Below, piece after piece: positions 33,301 through 45,300 of a DNA stretch of 64,000 bases. The notes below the pieces were generated by a model. That model was not told the origin of the DNA and searched no databases. It saw only the letters and a list, made by a program, of their open reading frames with translations. This DNA is from Cepaea nemoralis. Its lineage: Eukaryota; Mollusca; Gastropoda; Stylommatophora; Helicidae. Every line of letters begins with the position of its first letter. Within the stretch, counting starts at the first letter, position 1. A program made the translations under genes and the position numbers. Where the stretch lies: positions 62,001 through 126,000 of the forward strand of contig JACEFZ010002092.1 of NCBI GenBank assembly GCA_014155875.1. The letters run 5' to 3'.

Positions 33301-36300
33301 TGCAAGTCGTGTGAAAGGAATTACATGGTACATTTTATTGCCGTAGGCTCTTTACAAGTACATAACAGTCGCTATCAAACCACACACAAAGCCACAGAAT
33401 TGCCTATCACTAGTTTCCTAAACTCTAACGCTATCTCTATCTATTTGGTTACACAAAAACTCCCATCAATATCTAACGATCTGCTCTCTACAATTGTCAG
33501 TCCCCGTCTGACTAGTTGGCTTCCCGTGGTTACACACCACGCGGGAGGGACCTTGACACGTCCTTGTCGTAAGCGTGCCGTGATGCTTGGCACGCTTACA
33601 TTAGCTGTCTCTTGGTGATTTGCAATCGTGGCTATTATGTAGGCGTGATTCTGTCGTGACCAGAGTGCTGACTATCTGGTCACCGTCTCCGTGTCTCATG
33701 AGAGAACTAGTTAATAGTCCCCCATTCTCTTACCTACCCTGCCCCTACATCACCTCTATTCTATTTGAGGTTGACCACTCTTCCCGTTGGTGTACTCTCT
33801 TGGGGCATACCTCCGCCCCTTCTATTGCAGTCTTTGACACACACCCTCCCCTCCTGTGTTGCGTCATCAACTTTGAGTCATTGGTTGTGACGCAAGAGGT
33901 TTCTAAAAAATTAGTGTCTCTAATTTTTTGTCAAAGACTGTAGATAACCTGGCTTTGGGTAACTCCATAGACTTCTACTGACTAATGTCACAATGTAGTA
34001 TCACTTTACTTGGCTACTGGCAATCGCCACAGACTTGTCTGGTTGGCGTGAGCCCTCTTCTCAATTGCAATATTATATTAATTAGAGGTATGTCTGAACC
34101 GGACCGTTGTCTTATAAGACCTGCCCTCCAATAGTAAATTAACTTACTACCCATACAAAGTTGACTTTCTTAGGGTCAACACATGAATTGCTTCATGTCC
34201 CCCATATAATATTAAACAACCATTACCCAAGCTGTGTGCGACAGGCTTTACCTACTTCGCTTCCGCGTGTAAAGTTATATTTCACTGTTAAGTTAGTGTT
34301 TCGTTGTCTATTATGTCCCCTGATCCGAAGTTATCTCCCTTTAATCTATGAAATATGTGTGCAATTTATATGTTAGTTTTTCTGGTTGTTTGCGTGTTTG
34401 GATGTAATTCCTAATATAGTCTACCTTCTAACATGTATATCTATCTCTCGTGTGTATGTAAGTTAGTTTTTCAAGTGCCATAATTCGGTTAAATGTGGCC
34501 ACAAACAAGTGTATAACACTAATTCGTGACTACGTTTCCGTCTTATGAGACTTAAAATCCTTTATCTAAGATCTAAACTAAACTACACACAACACATTCA
34601 TCACAGCACATTTTCACATTGAACGCAAACATTTGACGCAGACAATAAATAAAAAGTCGCGTTGAGCGGCAGAAATATCCGCTGACCAATCTCACTCTCT
34701 CTTCTATATTTTACATTCGCTCTCACATTCACACTTCTGTCACACATCTTTTACTTTCACACTTATGTCACACATCTTTCACCCTCCCAATTATTTAAAA
34801 ACCTTGGAGTGACACTGTACAAGTTCGGCTCAGTTTGAGAAAGTTGAGCTCAATGACTGTGCGTAAATCGCTGCACGAGTCATATATATACAACATATTT
34901 ACATGTAAGTACAAAGGGTTGATGGTTTATACCCTTGGTCTTGTGACCAACTATATTTTACTGTAATCATACTCTAACTACTGACACTACTACTACTTCT
35001 ATAAATGTGTATTTAATGTGTTAACTATTTTAATCTATTTTGCCACATTAATCCTAAGATATGCTTACATTAATACTAATATTTATCTAATTTAAGGGAT
35101 GTAATCTAATTATTTAAAATGAAATTGATGTGAGATGAGTTATGTAACTTTCTGAAATGGGTAATGTGAAATGTAATGAATTATGTACCTTTCTAAAATG
35201 GGTAATTTGAAATATAGCCACATTATAAATGATTTTTAAATGAAAAGAAAATATATGACTGATATTCTTAATCTAAATGGTGTAAATGTATGTTAAATTA
35301 TATATTCTTTTTATCCTATTATGGTGTTAATTAATCATACTACTAAATGATAACCTTTGCTAAATGGAATGGTTCATTAAGATGGAATGAAAGCAACTGA
35401 AATGAAACAAAGTGGAATGTAATAACCTAAATGGTACTATTTCTATCCAAACTACTATCTATTCTACTTTTAGGGTAAGTAGGTGGGTAAATAATGATTT
35501 ATGTAAACTACTAAAAAAAATGAAAACTATTTTATTTCCTAACTCTAAGTGTAAATTACAGTTACCTATTGTACCTATAATTTATCACACTATTAAAATA
35601 TTATAATACATATCACAATAAGTATTTATATACATAGTATTCACATACCCAGGTTGGTTGTTGCCCCAATGTTCAGAAATTGCTTTCATTGGCATACTGT
35701 ATAATTACATTTGTCCTGGGTATATTAAATACAATACACAGTCATAATTGTGTCCTATTGGTATGGCATCTGTAGAGTTCGCTTGTGTCGTAGACCCGTA
35801 TTCTTAGTGTCTGTATTTATGGACAGTTCTGACACAGTTTTTCTTTGCTTAACACAAATGATTCACCGGACACATATGGAGCTTAGTCATTAACGAGCTG
35901 TTCCAGTTCACACGGTGATATATTTGTTTTTCGGAGCACAGTTCTTTTGCTGTCTACGGACACATGGTAGATCACTGTTCTTAGTACATAGTTTAGCTAC
36001 ACAATGTCTATGTATTCATACACTATTTTACATAGAATACTATACTGTACTAATTTTAACACTTATTACTCTACACACCTATGTGGAATCTCTGGTATTT
36101 CTACCTCAGATGGTCGACTAAGGGTATCAGCCAGAATGTTGTCCTTACCCTTAATATGTTCTATACTAAAAGTATAGTTTTGAAGAATCAGCGACCACCT
36201 GTATATACGGTCATTCCGATGGACACCACTTTGTATGACCGTGATTGGGGAGTTGTCAGTCTGGACAATGAAGTGCACACCCGCCAGAAATCGATGGAGC

Positions 36301-39300
36301 TTTCTCACCGCATAGATGACGCTTAGGGCTTCCAACTCTGATATGGAATATCTGGACTCAGCAGGTGTGATCTTACGGCTCACGTAGCAAATCGGGTGGA
36401 AGATGCCCTCATAAAATTGGCCTAGTACTGCAGCGATGGAGATTCTGCTGGCATCTGTCCTAAGATAATAAACGAGCCTAGGATTAGGCAAGCGGAGGAT
36501 TGGTACATTACTAAAAAGGATTTTCAATTTTGACAATGCAGAAATTAATAATGCATCTTTGACATCTAATTTTACAGATGCTTTTAAAACATTGGAAAAT
36601 ACACTTGTAATTTCCGCTAAATTTGGTATAAATTTACTATAGTAATTTACTAGCCCCAAAAGGCTTCTGACCTGTTTCTTTGTGGTAGGCATGGTCAGGT
36701 TCATAATTTTTGTAATAATTCTATTGTCAGTCTTAAGTTGACCTTGTGAAATGACATGGCCCAAAAAGTCAATTTCTTTTAGGCCCAATTCAACTTTGCT
36801 CGGTTTGACAGTGAGACCGAAGAGTCGCAACCTATCAAAGACATGTCTTAGTTTCAGTAAGTGTGTTGTCCAGTCATCAGTATGGACACATATATCATCT
36901 ATATAAGTCACTGTATTCGTCACTCCATGCAGTAGATCTCTAGTTAAGCGTACGAAAGTGGCAGGAGCATTTCGAAGTCCGAAAGGAAGAAAACGCCACT
37001 CATAAAGTCCTAAAGGAGTTGAAAACGCAGTCAGATGAATAGATTCAGTCTGCATAGGGACCTGCCAATATCCCTTAGTAAGATCTAATTTAGAAAAGAT
37101 TTTGGAGGTGGACATGTCAAGGATAAGATCCTTTCAGGAAGGAATTGGTTCTGCGTCGATCTTAGTGACGTTGTTGAGTTTTCGATAGTCCACACACAGA
37201 CGAATTGTGGAGTCTTTTTTCTTAACTAGGACGATTGGAAAGGAGTACTCAGATGTAGATTTCTGGATGATCCCACTAGCTTCTAAATTAAGAATTTCCT
37301 TATTTAGACTTTCTCTATAGCTGAGTGGGATAGAGTACGGCCTGCATTTAATAGGCTTAGAGTCCGAAAGAAGAATGGAGTGCTCGATTCTGTCAGTCCT
37401 ACCTGGAATGTCAGAAAATATGTCTTTGTACTCTGTCACTAATTGTACTAATTGTCGTCGTTGACTGTCTGTTAGTCCCTGTTCTATCTGTATGCTATCT
37501 AATTGTCGCAGTCTTGTCTACAATGGGAACAGGTAGTTCCATTCCGTCGTCGTCAACCTGATTCAGTACGGTGGTGGTGCTAAGTGCGTATTCTGTAAGC
37601 TCACTAGGTGTATGGATATCGTCGGATTTGCCAGTCTCGCTAACTAGTGTAGTTGCGTTGTGTACGTCTGTCGTCTGATCACTAGATGTGGGTGCACTGT
37701 GTTCGTCTGTCTCTACTTCTGTCTCTTGTCGTGAAAAGTAAGGTTTCAGCATGTTGACATGGAATATCTTTAAGTGTCCGTTTATTGATATTTCATAGTC
37801 AACATCTGAAATTTTACGTACCACCTTGAATGGCCCTTGCCATGAGGTCAATAATAAATTTCGTTTGTCTGGAAGTAACAAAAGTATGTCTTGATCTGGT
37901 TCAAGATCAATTGTTCTTGCACCTTTGTTTGCATATTGGCGGTAGATTTGACCCTTCCTCTCCAAAGCTGCCTTAGCTATAATACACGATTTCATGATTT
38001 TGTCTCGTGTTTCTGTCACCATTTCGTAAGGTGTTTTTGGTGTGGGAATTTCGATAGAATTAGTTATTGCCTGATGGTAAATGGTTAGGGGTCCACGTGG
38101 GTTAGCCCCGTACACTAATTCAAACGGTGAGAAACCCGTGCTTGAATGGGGAATCTCCCGATAAGCGAACAGCACTGTTGGTAACAGTGTATCCCAATCA
38201 GCTGGGTTTTCTGCTGTCACTTTAGCCAGCATATGCTTAAGATCTCCGTTAATTTTTTCTACTATTCCATTGCTGGCTGGATGGTATGCTGTTGTAAAAT
38301 GTTGTTTAATACCTAACATTTTTGTAAGGGCTTGCGTTGCAGCCGATATGAATTGAGTTCCACGATCGGATAATATGGTCCGTGGAAATCCAAATCGTGA
38401 GAACAGATGTAGAAATACATTGGCAACGTCTTTGGAGGTGATGTATTTCAAAGCTACTGCCTCGACCCACCTTGAACAAAGGTCGACCATCGTTAATATG
38501 AAGCGATTTCCTTTGCTGGACACCTGATTCAGGGGTCCAACAATATCTACCGCCACACTCTCAAATGGCCTAGAAGTCAGTGTAGAAGGTTGTACTTCAG
38601 CTGTAGGATGTTTACCCTTACGTACTAATTGTTGACAGACATTACAAGAACGGCAAAATAATTTTATATCATTGCAAAAACCTGGCCAATAAAAATGAGC
38701 CTGAATTCTGGCCCTGGTTTTGTCGTATGCAAGGTGACCAGCAAACGGTGACTCATGTGCAATCTTTAGCACAGTAAGGCGGTGTTGTACAGGTAACACC
38801 GTTTGCTGAATCTCATGGTTATCAGTTGTGTAATATCTAGTAAGAATGCCATTGTTAAGCCTAAAGAACCATGATGCATTTTTGGTCACTTTGGCTCTCT
38901 CTTTTAATAATTTTAAATATGGAGACACACTAGGATCAGCTTTCTGCTGTTCTATGAATTTCTGTCTGTTGGTATCATCTGTGCCAGTTGGAGAAAGCAA
39001 CAGTAGTCTCTCATCTTGTAGTGTGTCTTGATGTTTTACAGTGTCTGCTCTAGTAGTTGCATTAGCTGCATTTAATCTTTCCCATGCAGCTATTTCATCG
39101 CTAGTACATTGTTTCAGTTGGGGTAAGCAACCCAAAATCAAATCAGTACAAGGGTTGTCAAGTATTGCACAAGTAAAGGTACCCGAAAGGAAAGGAGTGT
39201 TAATACGGGCTTTGGCCAAAGGGTAAATTTCAATGTTACCCGAAAAGGTTCGGCATTTGACAGAGTCACCTGTATAGTCATCTGGACTCACCAGTTCCTT

Positions 39301-42300
39301 TCTAAGACCAATAAGGGTGCTGCCGCTGTCCAGCAAACATTGGCATGGTCTATCGTTGACCATTGCATTGTGGAACACCAAATTGCCTCTGGAGGCTAAT
39401 GCTGCATTGACATTCTCAGTTGAGAATGGTACTGTATGTCCACATTCTAATTTTCCGTCTGCATGAAATTGGTGACATCGTTCACAACTGTCAAAACTTA
39501 ATATATCGTTTACACAACACACATCTTCAGATTGTTTAAAAGGTAAAGTATTTTCAATCTCACACTCAGTCTCACTACCACTATCAGAAGATGTATCAAT
39601 CAAAATAGCATTATTGGCTTTCATACGTTGGACGGCCCAGGCACTTATTTGAATAATGGCCATAGCTGGAACAAAAAAAAACATTTGATTGCACGCCTGT
39701 ATGCAGATCTTTTGTTTTGTTGCTTCTTAATAATATTTTCAAGATGCGCCGGATAATTTGGCGATTTGTCACACATAGAATAAGTGTCATGCAAAAGTTG
39801 ACAGTACATACATTTTGACACTTTTCTATCTTTCTTGTCAGTTTTCTGAAAGGGTTTTCTGTTACTCTGATAGCTTTTAGGTTGGTCTTTCACAAAAGAA
39901 ACTACTTCAGAGTCATTTGAGGTCTTAAAAATATCTCTGTTAGAAGAAAAATATGCAGATCCTTTCTTTTCGAACTGCTCTATGTTCTCAATGTCTGACT
40001 GCTGCAAAAATTTAGCAAAAGGAGATGGTATAGTGGATATGACTTTATCCATGGCTATTAAATTTTTCAGTCTATCAAAGTCTTTTCCTATGTTAGCTGC
40101 TTTAAGCCATCTATCTAGTACACTCTGAACATTTGAGACGTAATCAATGAAAGTCTCACTAGGTTTAGGTTTTAAATTTGAGAACTGAACCTGATACCCA
40201 GGGGCATCAAGTAAAAAGTGTTGCATTATCCTATCATGGATGTACTGATAGTTAGATCTAAGGTCTGTTGGTATTGACTCTATCACTTTAAGGGGCTCAC
40301 CACTCAGGTTCTTCATATAAATCATAGCCCACATTTCTATTGGAACTTGGTGATATTTAAATTGATACTCGACATTTTCTGTCCAGGCTGATATGGAATC
40401 ATCTTTACAATATGGTTTGATAATGTTTTTGTATTTATTGAACTTATTTTCTTCTTGTTGACTTTTTAGTTTAGTGGCAGAGATTTCTGCGTGTGAGTCT
40501 ACATCCATTTCTTTCATCTTTAACTGTGTCTCTGATTCTACTTGAATTTGTTTTTCCTTAACATCTATCTCTTTTTGCTTTAGTTCTCTCTCTTGATCTA
40601 ATTGCTTTTGCTTTAGATCTAATTCCTTTTGTTTAATTTCCTTATCATGTTCTAACTGTTTTAGCTTGATGTCCAATTCTTTTTGTTTATTTATTTCAGC
40701 TAGTTCTTTCTGATGTTGTCTTTCTTGTTCTCTTTCTCGTGCGCGTTCGTCTCTTTCTGCATTCTCTTTTCGTATACGTTCAGCAGTCTCAGCATCTTTT
40801 GCTTCTTTAAATTTCTGATCAGCATATTGTTCCAGCTCTTTACCTGTGTATTGTAATTGCTTACCAGTTTTTATAAAGTCTTCTAATGTTGCCATGTTGT
40901 TAGGTAATTAGCAAGCGTTGACCTATGCTGAACTCTCTAATCAATTATTTTTATTTGCTCTGTTATGTTACTTAATATCTGAGCACCGCAACTTGCACTC
41001 TTTATATATACCTGAAAAATTTAATCCTGAAAAACAAAACCCAGAGCACAAAAGTATGCTAATGCATCACAAGCTGAAAAAGAGATGCACTATTAATGAC
41101 ATTGCATGCCAAAAATATTGGTTCTACTCAACTTAATGTTCCCGAGAATCAGGGAACAACAATCCGGTAACACAGGTCACCTTGTTCGCCACTTCAGCAC
41201 AGAAACGAATCTTCTAATTAGGTCACCTGTTTGGTACTTCGCACACACAAGAATCTTCTATTCATGCTGTTGTTCACCCTGGTTTACAGAGCAGCAAGCA
41301 ATTAACACATAGCAAACCGACATATTATTCGACAACTTAGAACAATGACAATGACATACCCACAAAAAAAAGAATATAGTTAACTTAATATTAAATTGTC
41401 AATGTCCTGTCTTCGTTCTAACTTTTATTTATGCCTTTCGTCACTGACCTAATTTAATCTATGTAAGCGTTGTGCAGACCAAGTCTAACTCGCCTGCCTG
41501 AAAGTAGTACCCTCGTGACGGTAAACGCAAGAAAAAGTACGAAAAAAAACATTCAATAACTGTTTTGAAATAAATAAAAATATAATAATATTGTTTAAAT
41601 AAATAAATATATTCAATTACTACTTGAAATAAACAAATAATAGGTTGTATAAAGTAAAGATTCAGGCGGGCAGCAGCTTGGAAATCTGTAAACAGTGAGA
41701 CGCTGAATGCAAATGGCGCAGACCAACTGTTCGTCAGTCGGAATACGTCAGAGGCGCAGCGCTATTTTTAGCTTCCACAAATCGATACTGTTGCTGGCTG
41801 TGTATCGCTCCGCCATGAATCATAGTTGATAGTTATTCATAAATAAATACATAATTACATGAATAATTACATGAATAAATAAAGAAAATAATAATATCAA
41901 TACTTACAACTTTGAAGAACACATGATTTAAGTATATAATATTTTAGTAAACACAAATAAACAATATTTCGTCACGATAGGCACCGTTTCGTTAGCAACT
42001 TGACCTAGTTTGCACACGTCATCGTTACTGACACAAATTAAATTCACTACTTCACTATTTGTAACCTTAGTCAAGAGCCGTGGGTGAGTGTATTAGCTTG
42101 AACTTTCGTCCAAGCCACACTTCTGACACCACATTAATCCTTGCCTGTCAACAACTCATGTGACAGGCATCATCGGATTACTTCTTTCACACCACACAAG
42201 AAACTTGCAAGTCGTGTGAAAGGAATTACATGGTACATTTTATTGCCGTAGGCTCTTTACAAGTACATAACAGTCGCTATCAAACCACACACAAAGCCAC

Positions 42301-45300
42301 AGAATTGCCTATCACTAGTTTCCTAAACTCTAACGCTATCTCTATCTATTTGGTTACACAAAAACTCCCATCAATATCTAACGATCTGCTCTCTACAATT
42401 GTCAGTCCCCGTCTGACTAGTTGGCTTCCCGTGGTTACACACCACGCGGGAAGGGACCTTGACACGTCCTTGACGTAAGCGTGCCGTGATGCTTGGCACG
42501 CTTACATTAGCTGTCTCTTGGTGATTTGCAATCGTGGCTATTATGTAGGCGTGATTCTGTCGTGACCAGAGTGCTGACTATCTGGTCACCGTCTCCGTGT
42601 CTCATGAGAGAACTAGTTAATAGTCCCCCATTCTCTTACCTACCCTGCCCCTACATCACCTCTATTCTATTTGAGGTTGACCACTCTTCCCGTTGGTGTA
42701 CTCTCTTGGGGCATACCTCCGCCCCTTCTATTGCAGTCTTTGACAATATACGTCCATTAGGTATTTGTCAATCTCTGTCAAATTATGCTGAACCTTATTG
42801 TTGTTTCCCGTTAAATAATTGTCTTGTCCCCGTCTTTTAGTTGTCCTTAATTCTCAAACCTAGTTATTCATAATATTGTAATATTGAAATAGTTTACAAC
42901 CATTTTATTATTTGGTATTATCATTCAGTTTAGGATATATCTATTAATTTATAAAGTTTATCATTTGGTTTTTCTAAAAACCAAATTTTTTAATTCATAA
43001 CGATGAAATCGGTTACATGCAATGGTTTGTAATCAAATCGTAATATTTATTCATACAATTGGAAAGATTATTTAACTAACATTTTTTTATTCAACGCATA
43101 AAATTTTAATACAAAATTTGAAAAATTATGCAATTAAATTTAAGTATTATCAACCGTTGATGATGTTTACATCCAATAAAAAGTTGCAATTTTTTGTTTT
43201 TTATGTACTTCAATATAGTAATGGTTTATGGTCTTCACAGGCGCAATGACCACAATTATACAATATTTATATACTCCAGTAAATTCTTACAATAATCCTC
43301 AATAAATGTGTTATATAGCATAGTAATCTGTGTCAGGTTGGTTCATCGATATCAGATAGTGAGTTTGCTGAGTATATGATTCTCAATGAGAATTCCATAA
43401 TAAATGATGTACTTCCTTGAGGTGGATGTCAGACACTTCTGATGATTTCCAAGCACCTGTAAAATGTATATATGTCGAAAAGACTAATGTTTTTTTCTAG
43501 TTGATCTTCATGTATAGTCATTATGTCATATGCAATTTTTTTTCTGAAATATTACCTTATAATGTAAGTATGAATATGAATTTTATTTATTTATGGTGTT
43601 GAGTAAATCTGTTTATATATGTAATTTCTTCAGGTTCTTTTGATGGGCCTGATGACTTGTCTCCAACAATTGGTTCTGGTATGAGTATACTCGCTATTCA
43701 GGCATCTTGCTTCCATACTTATAGTAGTGATCACAGCATATATATTGTTCTATTATTTGATTACCCTTGTTGACTTCTTGCTTGTAATATCTGGAAATTT
43801 ACAATGTATATACGATGTATATATCTATAAAATAAGCAATTAATACACATTTGAGTGATATTTAATTATGGCGTCAAGTGGCTTGTTTCTGGATTGAACA
43901 TGTTCTGTCTGATAATCCAGAGTGTTAGGAGATTTCCAGGCACACTTGATGATCATGATGTAACAGTGTGAACAGCTTAGTGTTATACTGTTAATGATCC
44001 TGTTAGTTGGTTTTTCCATTCTGGCCCTTAATTAATGTCAAGTCACAGTCTGCTTAGTATGTCGGCCGAATTATTGTCTTTTCCTAGGATCTGGGAGTAA
44101 AAGATGGACTTTTGCTCTTTCTTTTAAGACTATTGGAAGGGTGAAAGTTTGAAGGCTTAATAGTATCACCTTTCTTTTAATTTCAGGGCTAGGTTTGAGC
44201 CACGCCTTGCAGACAAGCCATGGCTCCCTCGGAGGCAGATCTGTGTCAGCTATTCCAACAGTCAGCTACCCAACACTTGCAATGCCCATTCTTGATCCAA
44301 TTGCTGCAGGAATCTCTGCCTCACAGACCCACAAAACCATGTCTCTTGCTTCTGGCCAGCTTATGTTTGAGCAGCAGCTCCGAGGTGCAGAGCAGCAGTC
44401 CCCAACACCTGGCCGCTATGATGGCTCTAAAGGTTTCAGGACAGATAGGGATGGTATGGTCAGAAACCAGCTGCTTGAAGCTGCAGCAGCCAGGGCATTG
44501 AGCACAAGTAACATTTCTTCTTCCTCCTTATATAATCAGTTTGGCTCCATTTTGTCTGATGTGTCTATGCCATCAGTATCTACAATATCACCCTCATCAG
44601 GATCGAGTGGCGGCAATCTGGTAGTCTCAAAATCTAATCAACAACACATGCATGACCCACCACCTGCTCACAGTTCAAGTTCTGCCCGGCTCAGCAGCAT
44701 CCAGAGAAACCCTCATGCTACAGACATTCTATATGGTAGAGGTCCAGAAGCTCTTATCCCATCAAGTCTAGCCCAGATCAGCTCTCTCTACAGCTCAGCA
44801 TCTTTGGGTAAGCAGAGTTTGGGATCTGTCCAGCAACAGTCACTCCATAGACAAACACCAGTGCATACCCAGCAGGGGTTCTCCTCTAACAGTGATATCG
44901 AAGACCTTTCTTCCAATTCTCAGAATCAAATCTACAAGTTCCTATGCAAGTTTGGCGGTGTCAGATTCTCAAGACTTCTCTGCAGCACAGTTGTCTGGAG
45001 ATATCAGCTATGAAGCAGTGAGCCCAGCCCCAATAAATGAAAGTTCTCAGAACAATCCAGAACATTCATCCTTCTCCATAGTTCAGTTCCCAGATCTTAT
45101 CAACCTCACACCAGAACATGCCCATACTTTAGCAGACAAATTTCAGGAAAATGATTTCCGCCTCAAAGTCGATTCACGCATCCAGCAGCATCAACAAGAC
45201 TATCTTGAATGCTTCACACCAGTCTCAGAGACATGAATTGGGAGCCTTCGCTTAGATTACCCAAAGATATGTCAAGCTTTCATACTTCGATGTTGTCCAT

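Larger units (their letters stand above)
33241..42745 (-). mobile_element. complete 9.5-kb Ty3/gypsy-type LTR retrotransposon with PR-IN-RT-RH order (Gmr1-like)
   Basis: Two almost identical LTRs (33241-33839, 42146-42745) begin TGTCAACAAC and end CTTTGACA. They are flanked by a perfect 5-bp duplication ATATA (33236-33240, 42746-42750). Coding is on the minus strand, antisense to the host gene intron that holds it. Read in that direction the order is gag, protease, integrase, reverse transcriptase, RNase H. Gypsy elements normally have integrase last; this order is known from the Gmr1 group, whose RT is still gypsy-like. No env-like ORF is visible. The ~2.2 kb between the RNase H stop (36066) and the 3' LTR has no long ORF. 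Confidence 0.93.

Noticed and set aside
33325..33943. ORFs of 97 and 107 codons, repeated at 42230-42840
   Set aside because: They are inside or overlap the two LTRs, on the strand opposite to the element's genes.
33857..36065. env gene of the LTR retrotransposon
   Set aside because: No ORF above ~70 codons in the coding direction and no signal or membrane pattern.
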